Source of the DNA: Apodospora peruviana
Lineage: Eukaryota; Ascomycota; Sordariomycetes; Sordariales; Lasiosphaeriaceae
NCBI GenBank assembly: GCA_033439685.1
Contig: JAUEDM010000006.1
Location: 682,001-746,000 of the forward strand
Length of the DNA: 64,000 nucleotides
Direction of reading: 5' to 3'
Shown piece by piece: positions 1-9,422 of this stretch. Each line of letters begins with the position of its first letter. Position 1 is the stretch's first letter. Position numbers and translations under genes: made by a program. The notes under the pieces were generated by a model. That model saw only the letters and a program-made list of their open reading frames with translations. It searched no databases and was not told where the DNA came from.

Positions 1-159
1 ATTCAAGTGCTGCCATCATTGGTTGTTGGTTGTGACATTGAGGCGACGGCTGGTTGGTGATGGCATCGTTGATGCCCGCATATGGATGGAATACTCGAGG
101 ATTTAACACGGTCTCATTATCAATGGGCGGCTCTCTTGTGATCAACCGTGATCAGAGGA

Positions 160-583
160 TCAACTATCACTCCGAGTGAAAAGCCTTGGCTGTGTTATAG
201 GAGAGGGTAGCTTACACCAGGGTCCGTCATAGGAACACGAAGAGGAGTAGAGCTTTGTATTGGGGGAGTAGGTGACTACCACTATGACGAGCAGTAAGAT
301 GGTGATGTCAATGATGAACAGGAGAGTGTAAAATGTCCATGGATGGGATTTTACGGAGCTGATGATCTTTTAAATTTAGCTTGGACTTGATGGTCGATAT
401 CTCGACGGGCTTTTCTTCAATATCCTCCGAGCCTGCAACTGAGAGAAAGGGGGATGATTCACGGTCTGAGTTGGATGATTTCATGAAGATCGGAATGGAG
501 TTGAAGGTGAGAAGAGCAGAGCATGCGATCAATCTTGCCAGTGTAAGCAGTGTTCCTTGCTGGATATGAACACCTGATCTCAA
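160..583 (-). CDS. Putative small membrane protein, exons unresolved
   Basis: Unrecognised. On the minus strand, 583 down to about 375 is open and encodes a polar segment beginning MRSGVHIQQG. A second frame, open from about 371 down to a stop at 162-160, encodes one strong hydrophobic stretch (TLLFIIDITILLLVIVVV) followed by a Cys/Pro/Ser-rich tail. A change of frame between the two is needed to join them. It could be a short intron ending near 372, but no convincing donor and phase combination was found, so a frameshifted relic is equally possible. The hydrophobic stretch argues for a real single-pass membrane protein. The start codon is not certain. Confidence 0.25.
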
Positions 584-1480
584 TGGAGAGTTTATTACTC
601 TTTGGTTGAAAGTAACTAAGCATTTACCTACCTGGTATCTAACCTAATATTGCTAACTGTCAAGATCCCAAAAAAAATGAACGAGCCCCTAACCATCTGT
701 GTGACATGAAGCCGCTCTCAGGGCTCACTGGAGATCTCAACACTACCTACCCATTAAGCCTATTATCATAGCCCCTGATGTACACGGATCATGGCGTACA
801 TCTTGTCATCCCGTATCTCGTCAGGAAAATGCAGTACTTAACACGTAGTACATCCTAGGTCCTCAATATTCAACCTGAGCATAACCAACCGTGCAAATAT
901 CAACGCTACCAACATACCTGCATGCCTGTACCAGCAGAGACTCCTCATCGGTTCGGCAGATCGTCCGGCCCGGCCCTGATTACTCGCCCCAAGAAAAAAA
1001 AAATGACAAACGGGGCTGTTGATAAGTACTCTATATCCCGTCTTACGTATGCACGTTGGGGGGGGGGGGGGGGGGGGGGGGGGTCGCACTTAATCTGGAA
1101 AGTGTCAAAAGGATACTCTGCTGGCAGCGCCCAACCACACACACACCGAGCAGGACTGAAGTATCAGGGGTTTGTTGGTGGGTGGTGAACGAAGATATTT
1201 TGGAACGGATGAAATGTACGGGGAACCGTCATTTGCTCCCCGAGGCTCGAGTTGGTTGACTTCAACATCGATAATCCAGGGGCCGATCACTAATTCACTG
1301 GAGACTGGGCTTGTTGGAAAAACTGACACGCCTGTACCTAGGCCTTTGGGTAGCAAATAACACCCCAAAACATTGCATTACACGCTGCTGTGCATATCTC
1401 GGTGATCTGTATGTTGTTATGTAGCGTACCTACCTACCTTAGTCAACCATTGAAAACCATCATCGTCCCACCGAACTTCC
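584..1480. other. Intergenic, no gene seen
   Basis: No convincing coding region. ORFs here are short and overlap the G tract at 1058-1083, whose translation gives artificial poly-Gly or poly-Pro. Confidence 0.6.
1058..1083. repeat. Poly-G tract, 26 bases
   Basis: An uninterrupted run of 26 G. Such tracts are length-unstable and error-prone in sequencing, so the exact length should be treated with caution. Confidence 0.9.
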
Positions 1481-3000
1481 ATGCTATCAACCGATCAACT
1501 AATCCTCTCCTCTCGTCCCCGAGGCCTCCTCATTTTTAACAACTCAAACCCCTTCGGACTCCATCACGAGGTTGGGTCCAGTCCACAATGGCTCTCCCTC
1601 TCCAGCACCAACATCGTCATTATCTCGATCGTCTTTTCGAGCCTGGCCATTCTGGCAGTGTACCTGCGCTTCCGGGCCAGATACCTTCAGAAGGTGAAGC
1701 TCGAGATTGATCACTTTATGGTTATTCCCTGGTTGGTATGTTATCCGTCTGACTCTACACTATCTCTTGTCCCGCTTGCAAGCTCTCTGTCTATTTAATG
1801 TACATCGCTTCTTAGTAATGATGTATTTAAATCTCAGTTGTTTGCTGTTACCATGGGGGGTGACCAATTCCGTGGGTGAGTAGTACCTATCCTGTCTTGG
1901 AAACCCACGCCCTAGAGAAAAACGAACCAAATGTCTGACTGTTTGCATCTGAAGCTGCAATATCGGGTCTCCTCGGTAGACACATGCCCAGGGATGCACA
2001 TGGTGTTCCTGAATTCCAAGACCCTCGATTTCTTTTGTTTGTGAAGGTAGGTTCAACCCAAGCAGGAAGTATCCCCTTTGCAATTTTCACTACCCCTGAC
2101 ATCTCTCATAGATGGAATTCCCCAGCATCGTCATCTCGCCGCTCTCACTGGGCTTCACCAAGTTCTCCGTCGTGTGCTTCGACCGAAGGATCTTCCGCGG
2201 CAACATCTTTTCTAATCTCACCATGACGCTTCTCGCCGCGATTGCCTCCTGGGGTATTGCCTTCTTCTTCGCAGGATTGTTCATCTGCGCGCCCGTCGAG
2301 GCCTTCTGGACCCATGCACCAGGATCGGAGTGCTTCAACCCAATTCCATTGTTTTACACGGGTGCTATTTCTGACACCGTCATGGACGTCATCATCTGGG
2401 CCATTCCGCCGCCTCTGATCTGGCAGCTCAACCTATCGAGGAGGAGGAAGATTGCTCTGAGTGCAATCTTTTCGCTGGGTATCTTGTAAGTCTTGCTGTT
2501 AATGCTTCGATGAGATGCCTCCGTAGCCGGGTATTGATTATAGTCTCCTGGTGCGTAGTGTCCTCGGAATCAGCGCATCCCGAATCGCCCTCTTCGTCGA
2601 GGCAGGCAGGAACCTAGATTCCCCTGACACAGACATGACACGTGAGGATCGTATCAAACCCCATCACCCTCCCAGAAATCAACATCTGACTAACACTGCC
2701 TGACCCAAAAACAGATGACACCTCCCTAGCCATGTACTGGTCCCAGCTCGAGTGCTCCATCGCCGTCATCTATGCCTATCTCCCAACACTTCGGGGTTGT
2801 CTTTGCCGACGTCTCGGTTGCAGAGTATCCGGAAGTTCGCCAGCAAGCTCTCGCTGCGAAGCACGACTAATTCGTCAGGTCCCAGGAGGAGCGGATCCGA
2901 GCCGAGCTTGCCGAGGTTTGACGAGCACTCGATGGGAAATATGCTCCGGGGCGGTCGTCGGGCGGCTCAAAGCCGGGGAGTAAGGGCTCGTATGTTTTGA
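1481..3000 (+). CDS. SAT4-type rhodopsin-fold integral membrane protein, possibly frameshifted
   Basis: Belongs to the large fungal SAT4/PTH11-like integral membrane family, which has a seven-helix core and usually an unknown ligand. My splicing gives exons near 1481-1735, 1838-1871, 1955-2046, 2112-2485, 2544-2641 and 2715 onward. Donors and acceptors are canonical and phases agree, with the end of exon 2 least certain. Family landmarks are present: a first helix plus the basic loop VYLRFRAR, the segment SPLSLGFTKFSVVCFDRRIF, a CxxVEAFW-like region (CAPVEAFWTH), FYTGAISDTVMDVIIWAIP, and IAVIYAYLPTLR before the cytoplasmic tail. Straight after LPTLR the frame changes. The Ser-rich tail (IRKFASKLSLRST, ending at the TGA at 2998-3000) lies in another frame, and no intron of normal size bridges them. 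Read in the original frame, the protein ends at about 2983 with an atypical Arg/Cys-rich tail. The gene is thus a true allele with an odd tail, a sequencing indel or an early pseudogene. Confidence 0.7.
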
Positions 3001-3274
3001 AGGGAATCGGAGTAATGTCGAGGGGAATATTCCGCTTTCTGGCGCTGAAGTTCCAAGAGTTTAGAAGATGGAGTGCTTGCTGGATGCTTGGGAGGTGCAA
3101 TTAGAGTAAGGTAGGGCCAGATTTCAATATTTTCGACGTGAAGAATACAAGTCATGACAGAATTGATGATTTCTTTCCTGCGCGTCATCTCTTATGTGGA
3201 AGACCCATTTCCGAGGAGGTACTCACGAGATCAAAGTCAAAAGATAATTTAACAAGTATCGCCAAGTTCTAACC

Positions 3275-3496
3275 ATGGAGTCCCAAACAACATCGACCAT
3301 CCTCCTAGTCCTCCTCCTCCTAGGCATCTTTTCCCTTATACCAGCCATCACCTTCCCAGACAAAACGCTCTTGATAACAAGGCCCTCGTGCGCGCGAGAC
3401 AAGTGCCCCGGGTCGGACCGACCTTGTACCCGTCCAAGACCTGCTTATTTTAACCTTCAAGGCATTAAGATAGCCATCGACAATAAGTTCTCATAA
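3275..3496 (+). CDS. Hypothetical 73-residue protein with N-terminal hydrophobic segment
   Basis: Unrecognised single-exon ORF. The start MESQTTSTILLVLLLLGIF is followed by PAITFPDK, which resembles a signal peptide or a single membrane anchor. The remainder is short, with three Cys in a Pro/Arg-rich region (PSCARDKCPGSDRPCTRPRP). The ATG has a usable context (ACCATGG). It lies 275 bases downstream of the SAT4-type gene on the same strand. No homologue is recalled, and chance cannot be excluded at this size. Confidence 0.25.
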   Translation: MESQTTSTILLVLLLLGIFSLIPAITFPDKTLLITRPSCARDKCPGSDRPCTRPRPAYFNLQGIKIAIDNKFS

Positions 3497-4021
3497 AGTA
3501 TTTACCTAATATACATAAGTGATAAGAAAAGTAAGGATTTGAGTAGTATCATTATATATTATAAGAGGAAAACCTCAAGATTGAGGCTCAAGCGTCTGAA
3601 CACATAAAAAATATCATGTTCTGTATCATAGATACACACGGTATTGTTCCGTTCGGACCAGGCGTTTGCGAATCGGCTTTTAATTCTAACAGAGGCGTGC
3701 GTTATGCCAGACATATTGATAGTAACTGACATTTGCCTACCAATCTTTATAAACACATCATACACTTAAAATAACTATCATGGTCTTATGGGCAATTCAA
3801 ACTCGTGCCTGTAGGTCCATCCTCATGCATGTCTAGTAAGTAATCTCTGTGGCCATCCGCACATGTTTATATATATCCGTGGCATACCATGGTATCTTCT
3901 CTTTCCCTCTCACTTCCCCTTCCATAAGTAAATATATAGTTATTATACACACACAAACACTCATCACACAGGAGATATATACACATCACCCACCACCAAC
4001 CCCTTCCCAACCTTGAAGTCA
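3497..4021. other. AT-rich intergenic, no gene seen
   Basis: Low-complexity AT-rich sequence holding only short ORFs. The right part is probably the 3' untranslated region and terminator of the minus-strand PPR gene. Confidence 0.6.
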
Positions 4022-5992
4022 TCAATTAACCAACCCAGTAAAAAAATCCGCCATAAACTCCTCATCCGCGGGCCGCAACCTCCACCGTCCCTTCAGATCC
4101 TCATAAACACGCATCACCCTCCCCGGCGTGTGTGGGGAACATCTCTGAAACGCCTTGAGCACCCACATCGCCAGCCAAGTCTTGATCTCTAACCCTTCAA
4201 CATGATCGTCCATGGCCGTCAAAAACGCAGACCAGATACTCTCCAGCCGTTGCTCGCTCCACGCCGACCTTCGGTATCCGCCGTGAAGCGCGAACCCTTT
4301 AAACAATGCCAGGAAAATGGCCCCATGCAACGGGATCTGGAAAAACTTCATCTCGTCGATAAACCGCGCGACTTTGCCGATATCGCCAACGTTGACACCA
4401 AAGTGGTTGATCATGATGCGGTAGGTATGCAGATCCGGGTGGATCAGCGTCACGTTGTTCTGGAAGAGCGGCTGGATGGACCGGTGGCGCCGGCCGAGGC
4501 GCGCGAGCATGGTAAGCGCCTGCGTGATGACGCGGTTGCTCAGATAATTGCGCGTCGGCATCACCGGTAGCCTGTTGCCACCATCTTCTGCCATGTTGCC
4601 GTAATCACCACCAGCATCGGGAGCAGCTGATGCGGCGGCGGCCGTCACAGAAACCTTGAGCATGCGCTCGTACACCCGCTCGGCGGCGTCCTGCTCGCCC
4701 GCCCGCAGCAAGCCCGATATGACGGCGTTAAGCGCCACCGTATCGATAATCTCGCCGGCGTTGACCATCTCGCGGTACGCGGCGCGCAGTGCAATGGTGT
4801 CGAGCTTCAGCCCGAAAAAGTGTATCAGACTGACATAATGGTACCGGTTCGGGCGATGGCCGCGGTTCTCCATCTCCCTGTACACCATCTCGGCTAGACC
4901 AAAATTGCCCGCCTTGGAGGCGGCATCGAACAGGATGTTGAAGGTCACGTCTGTGGCCTTGACGCCGGCCTGGGTCTCCATCTCGTGCCAGAGCCTGAGT
5001 GCCGATTCGGTCTCGGCCTCGGTCGTCGTGCCGACATATCGGCTGGCGAACGAGATGGCGGCGTTCCATTCGGCCGTCGTCAGGGCGAGGCCGCTATCCC
5101 TGACGTCCGCGATGACGGCGAAGTAGCGCAGCATGGACTTGGAGTTCCTCTTCTCCGGCTGGCCCAGGGCCTTGAGCAGGAGGTGCCGGAGCCGGCCGTG
5201 GATGTAGGTTATGCGCGGCTCTGGTAGCTGCTGGTAGATATGATAGATGCTGTCGAGATCGACATTGTTGGGGCTTCGAAGACGTGTGAGCACGGCGAAG
5301 CGGAGGTCCCAGAGAATCTTACGGCCGTCCTCGTCTGGTTCCGTAACTTCGTCCAGGCATGGATAGTCCACGTCGTGCTTCGTCTTCGCGACGATGACGT
5401 TTGGGGCGCTGCTGTCGGCATAGCCGCGCATGTAGGGGTCGCGGAAGAATTGGAGGTGCTCTTCGACTGTCCCAGGATCTTCGCCAGCGTAGGAATCGAC
5501 TAGAGCAAGGATTTCAGGCTTGGAGAGCATTGGTTTTGTCGGAGCTGGGGCTGGTGGAGGCCGGGGAGCGTCGTCGGTGGCGTCTGGCTCTTTGATGCCC
5601 GTAGCTGTGTGGTTTGTGCATGAGGCGGGCAGGGAGGGCCGAAAGAAGCTGCCATTGTGGATGCTGCTTCGACGGAGGAGGACAGGAACGGTCAGGAGCG
5701 GTCGGCGTAGGTAGGGGCAGCGTCTCGATGGACTCCTGCCGGTTGGGGTGGTGGTGCTGTGGTATCGCCGTGTCGCGGTGTCTGTACGTGTCCCTGGTCC
5801 TGGTCCGCGGCAGCCGTGGATGGGACCAGAGCCATTGCTATAAAGGGCAGGGCAATGTCTGCTGTCGACACGGGGACGGGCAGCGGCGCTGGGACGGGCG
5901 CTGGCGGTGGCTAGGAGGACGGAGGTCCACGACGGTCGGTGCAAAAGGATCGCGCCGCATATCGACCCGTCAATTCGGCTGGAGACTTTCAT
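4022..5992 (-). CDS. Pentatricopeptide repeat protein, probably mitochondrial
   Basis: Single-exon gene for a 656-residue protein. The first 130 residues are rich in Arg, Ser, Thr and Pro with almost no acidic residues, as expected of a mitochondrial targeting region. A helical-repeat core follows. Clear PPR units lie around residues 345-450, for example TFNILFDAASKAGNFGLAEM, then NRYHYVSLIHFFGLKLDTIA, then TVALNAVISGLLRAGEQDAA, each showing the helix-turn-helix pattern ending in a VYxxM-type motif. Further repeats near residues 530-600 are more diverged. Fungal PPR proteins of this kind bind mitochondrial RNA and act in stability, processing or translation, but the specific target is unknown. 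The gene reads away from mS23 with a 602-bp gap. The start at 5992 gives the full Arg-rich leader, and a downstream Met (MLSKPEILAL) would remove it. A tiny uORF overlaps the start codon. Confidence 0.85.
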   Translation of the reverse strand: MKVSSRIDGSICGAILLHRPSWTSVLLATASARPSAAARPRVDSRHCPALYSNGSGPIHGCRGPGPGTRTDTATRRYHSTTTPTGRSPSRRCPYLRRPLLTVPVLLRRSSIHNGSFFRPSLPASCTNHTATGIKEPDATDDAPRPPPAPAPTKPMLSKPEILALVDSYAGEDPGTVEEHLQFFRDPYMRGYADSSAPNVIVAKTKHDVDYPCLDEVTEPDEDGRKILWDLRFAVLTRLRSPNNVDLDSIYHIYQQLPEPRITYIHGRLRHLLLKALGQPEKRNSKSMLRYFAVIADVRDSGLALTTAEWNAAISFASRYVGTTTEAETESALRLWHEMETQAGVKATDVTFNILFDAASKAGNFGLAEMVYREMENRGHRPNRYHYVSLIHFFGLKLDTIALRAAYREMVNAGEIIDTVALNAVISGLLRAGEQDAAERVYERMLKVSVTAAAASAAPDAGGDYGNMAEDGGNRLPVMPTRNYLSNRVITQALTMLARLGRRHRSIQPLFQNNVTLIHPDLHTYRIMINHFGVNVGDIGKVARFIDEMKFFQIPLHGAIFLALFKGFALHGGYRRSAWSEQRLESIWSAFLTAMDDHVEGLEIKTWLAMWVLKAFQRCSPHTPGRVMRVYEDLKGRWRLRPADEEFMADFFTGLVN

Positions 5993-6009
5993 GGGCTGTC
6001 GTCCAACAT
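5989..6009 (-). promoter_or_regulatory. uORF with stop overlapping the PPR start codon (ATGA)
   Basis: On the minus strand a six-codon ORF (ATG TTG GAC GAC AGC CCA TGA) begins at 6009 in a consensus-like context (GCCACC before ATG). Its TGA shares two bases with the ATG of the PPR ORF at 5992. If transcription starts upstream of it, PPR translation would need leaky scanning or termination-reinitiation. The transcript start is unknown. Confidence 0.5.
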
Positions 6010-6594
6010 GGTGGCCTGCCTGTCAGCCCAGCCTCGTGCCCCGGAAGAATCGGTTGTGGCTATGCCGTCTTTTCGGGGGGTGAGGTGGAAGAGGGTGTTG
6101 AGGTCTCGGAGCCGGACGAAAGCTGTCTGGACGACCGGTTCTGATAAGGAAAAAAATGTTGCCTTTCCGGGATCCCACCCGTCCCTAGCTTCAATTGAGA
6201 CACCCCCTGTTGTCGCTGTTAGGCACCTGTTAGGGGCTTGTTAGGTGCCTGTAGCGCTGTAACGGCACCCGCTAGCTGCCGGCGCTGTTGCGCTTATCGG
6301 CGAGGGGACAAAATTTTGCCGCTACGATAAGCAGCAATTAACTGCCCGCGATCCAATGCCTGGCTGCAGGAACACACGCTCTTTGAGTACGGACGACGAA
6401 AGCTCGGTCCAGGTCCAACATTTAAATTCATCTGAACATCCGGAGCCGTCCACGACGACGAGAACCACGGGGTATACCCATTATACACCCCAAAACCCCG
6501 CAACAACCACCCGGTCACCTCCCAATCTCTCAATTGGCCTCCCGGGTTACTTCACCCTCGCTAGCGGCAACTGGGGGACGAAACATACACAGAA
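5993..6594. promoter_or_regulatory. Shared divergent promoter of the PPR protein and mS23
   Basis: A 602-bp gap between two divergent start codons, both for predicted mitochondrial proteins. It includes a GTTAGG array at 6218-6250 and a GC-rich segment at 6250-6300. No clear TATA box was seen on either side. That it is one bidirectional promoter is an inference from gene layout. Confidence 0.55.
6218..6250. repeat. Three GTTAGG repeats at 11-bp spacing with an inverted repeat
   Basis: GTTAGG occurs at 6218, 6229 and 6240, exactly 11 bases apart, so the array is three 11-mers. The outer units also form a perfect 8-bp inverted repeat, AGGCACCT at 6221-6228 and AGGTGCCT at 6243-6250. This may be a protein-binding array, because repeats at about one helical turn favour cooperative binding. 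Confidence 0.8.
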
Positions 6595-7394
6595 ATGGGA
6601 GTCGGACGCAACTTCCGGGCCGCCCAGGTCGTCCGGAAGGCGAGAGACTTTGCGGCGTCGCGGATCGCCAAACCCGGGCCGGGCCAGGCGCCGGCGTGGC
6701 TCGCGGCGGTCGAGTCGATACCGCCGTCCGAGATCCTGACGCGGCCGTACCCGATCCAGCACACGGAACCCAAAAAACGCGCGCGCAGGCCGTCGCACAA
6801 CCTCTTCCGCCCGACCCAGATCGTTTATCCGGAAGATGAGCTGCGGCAGAATTTCTACAGGGACCACCCGTGGGAGCTGGCGCGGCCCAAGATGGTGCTC
6901 GAGATGGATGGCAAGGACGCCCGGTACCGCGACTGGAGCAAGGGCATACGACAACCGGGTATGGCGCTGAGCGGTGAATGGTATGTTATATCCCATAAGA
7001 CAGAGAGTTGGAGGAAAGGTAAACTGATTGCTAACCGTAAAAATGTAGCGTGGTTCAACGCCAGCTATACCTGATGGAGAACCATGGCCTGACCAAGGCA
7101 CAGGCATACGACGTCTCACGAAAGGAGTTCTACAAGCTGCGGCAGCGCGAGGAGATTGAGAACAGGATAGCCGTCGAGGAGGCTCGCATGGTCGGCGCCT
7201 ACTTCGACAAGAACATACTCGAGCACTCCCTGGACGCTGAGGACCTCGCGTTCGAGGGGTGGAAGGCGTGGGCGACCGGGAACATCGAGAAGTTCAATGC
7301 CGAGAAGGACAAGGAGATTACGGACTCGGGTGAGATACCCGACACGGTGGCGGCAGGCCTAGAAGAAGAGCTTCCGGCCGTGGCCGAAATCTGA
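6595..7394 (+). CDS. RSM25: Mitochondrial small-subunit ribosomal protein mS23 (Rsm25)
   Basis: Two exons, 6595-6980 and 7049-7394, joined through codon TGC, encode 243 residues. The donor is GTATGT and the acceptor TAG. The sequence matches the fungal Rsm25/mS23 family: a start MGVGRNFRAAQVVRKARDF, then the central PxEILTRPYPIQH and FRPTQIVYPEDELR, then the C-terminal region VQRQLYLMENHGLTKAQAYD and KEFYKLRQREEIENRIAVEE, and an acidic end. The protein is a component of the mitochondrial 37S ribosomal subunit. The N terminus is basic and can serve for mitochondrial import. Length is usual for the family. It shares its upstream region with a predicted mitochondrial PPR gene, which suggests joint regulation of mitochondrial gene expression. 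Confidence 0.85.
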
Positions 7395-7692
7395 GTTGCC
7401 TGGAAGGGGAATGTCTAGCAACCCTCCAACGACCTGGCGTGGTGTGTGTACTCTTTGGAAGTACGCGTGTACTTGGTATAGTATGTATGTATATGTCACA
7501 AATAGAGCAACGTCACTGTATTGTATGGAAGTTTGCTTCAACTCCTGTGTGCTGGCAAATAGTACCGTAGTTGGCTATTCAAGCAACATGTACAAGCACC
7601 TGCTTCGATTCTTCATGACGCCAGTATTTCCGAGACCATTCGTAAACAATCATGAATCTCTTTATCATATCCTACTTCCCCAGCTACCTTTC

Positions 7693-8851
7693 CTACCTGC
7701 CACCAGGCACCGCCGGCGGCCTGATCCCAACACGACCCATATACTCGGCGCCCGTCATCCTTGCCAACGTCTCGTGCTGGACGCAAAACTTGTCCGCGAT
7801 CCCCGTCCACAAGAACAGCTTCCCCGTCAGACTCAACGTCCGCGACCTTGCCCAGCTCTCGATATACACAATCTTGAGCCGGTTCCTCGGCACCAGATAA
7901 AACACTTTTAGAAAATGGGCCACCAGCGACACGATAAACCCGCTGGCTGGGCCGTTGGTCACGATGACGTGCGGGTACTTGAACTGGCGGCCGTAGCGTT
8001 TCTCCGAACGCGAGGTCGGTTCTCGCGTGATCGCGCCGACGGCGTGCGCGGCACTCGCCAGACAGGTGAAGGGAGCCGTTAACAAGGGCTGGTGGACATC
8101 TCGGGCTCTCCTGATCCGGAATATGTCGCGGGTTCCGGCCTTGGAGGGGTCGGAACCAGAAAAGGCGTCCCTGATGCGCGCTTCGAGTCGCTCGGCCATG
8201 CCTTGGGAACTGCTGTCGCCTGACGTGATGACATAGCGGCGGTGCTGGTTCGACTGGCCGCGGAACTGCTGCGTGACGGTGTCGATCATTTCGGCCGAGT
8301 GGCCGCCTGACCCCAGCACGTAGAGGAAGTATACGGCTGGTAGAAGACTGGTGTCTGGGACTGGGGGGTTAGTGGTAGAGGCTTTGCGTTGCGACCTGCT
8401 ACTACTATCATTGTGTGGTGGGAGTGGTCTCTCCCATTTCAACGTGAGATGGCGGAACTTTTGGGATGGATTGTTAGTATGAGTTGAGTCGGTTTCAGGG
8501 ATGGGATGAGAATAGACTTACAACGACAAAGCCGGCCAAGACGGCGATCAGGGCCGTGAACCAAGACCATGAGAGGATGATAAAGGCAGTGAAGAAGGCA
8601 GAAAGGGTGAGAAGAAGCCAGACTAGGAGAGCAAAGGCTTGGTTGTCGTCACTTCTCATCTCAAGCACTTGGAGCGTCTGAGGTTCATTTTCTTGTTGTT
8701 GTTGTTGTTCCTCCTTGGGCTTGGTAATGCGTATTTGCGGAGTGAGTCTCTCGCCCCCTGAGACGACTTTGTCATGATGTAAGGCCATATTGGCTGACGT
8801 TGAATTGTCCGAAAGTTCACTGACACGTCCGTAAGTCCGGACGATGCGCAT
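7693..8851 (-). CDS. ALG14: Alg14, membrane subunit of UDP-GlcNAc transferase
   Basis: Two exons on the minus strand, 8851-8522 and 8457-7693, joined in phase 0, encode up to 364 residues. Alg14 is the ER-membrane anchor that recruits catalytic Alg13. Together they add the second GlcNAc to GlcNAc-PP-dolichol on the cytosolic face of the ER in N-glycan synthesis. Exon 1 ends in a double hydrophobic region (ALLVWLLLTLSAFFTAFIIL and WFTALIAVLAGFVV). Exon 2 carries the family signature VLGSGGHSAEM and later PHVIVTNGPASGF, KIVYIESWARSRTLSLTGK and ADKFCVQ. Exon 1 starts with about 50 polar residues including a Gln run. Translation may instead begin at the second Met (MALHHDKV) at 8788. The 298-bp gap to mS23 is tail-to-tail, so the two 3' regions probably lie close together or overlap. 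Confidence 0.9.
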
Positions 8852-9422
8852 CCATGACGAAGATGATGCTTTTTAACAAAAGGGACCGGCCATTAAAGAC
8901 AGGTGTACATTCCGCTCGCGTGCATCCGATCGCTTACTGAGTGTGGCAGTTGGAGATGCCGATGCGTTCCGTCAGATATTGAAGTCGGTCTGCCGGAACG
9001 GGGAATGCAATGCAAGACCACTGAACAAGAGACGGCAAAAGAGCCGAAAGAGCAACTGTTCAGGGGGTTGCTGGAGGGGCAACTCATGGTCTGTGCGTGT
9101 ACCCCTGGCAGCTGAATCAACCACCCGAACCCAGTGAACCAACGAAGCTGAAGGCGGCCCAATGACATCGGAGGAGCGCATTGCGGCCCAGGGGATGGAA
9201 GCTCTGGAAAACACGACCGCCCGGCAGAATCTTCCACCGTCATCAACAACCCACCCAAGGCGACAAATCATATACAAGTACAGCTCTCCAAAGTGTTTGC
9301 TTGATTTGCTTCTAGCTTACCTGCATCTGCCGGTTTGCTTGTACACATGCAATGACGGGTTCCTACAAAGCAGCACGACAACGAGAACGAGAACGAATAG
9401 CACAAGCAGCAGCCGCACCAAC
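8852..9422. promoter_or_regulatory. Divergent upstream region of ALG14 and IMA1
   Basis: 571 bp between the two start codons. The IMA1 frame stays open upstream back to an ATG at 9162. That extension is Thr/Ser-rich and A/C-rich near the chosen start, like a fungal 5' leader. No clear TATA element was found. Confidence 0.45.

Noticed and set aside
922..1259. Several ORFs across the poly-G tract
   Set aside because: Their length depends on translating a homopolymer. Flanking residues show no motif.
5614..6144. 176-codon plus-strand ORF antisense to the PPR gene
   Set aside because: Its composition mirrors the Arg-rich leader on the other strand and there is no domain. It is a shadow of the PPR gene.
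9162..9422. N-terminal extension of Ima1 from the ATG at 9162
   Set aside because: Open frame, but the family begins at the R-A-R-Y-L-T-C-F-Y-C region and the extension looks like leader sequence. The start at 9423 was preferred.
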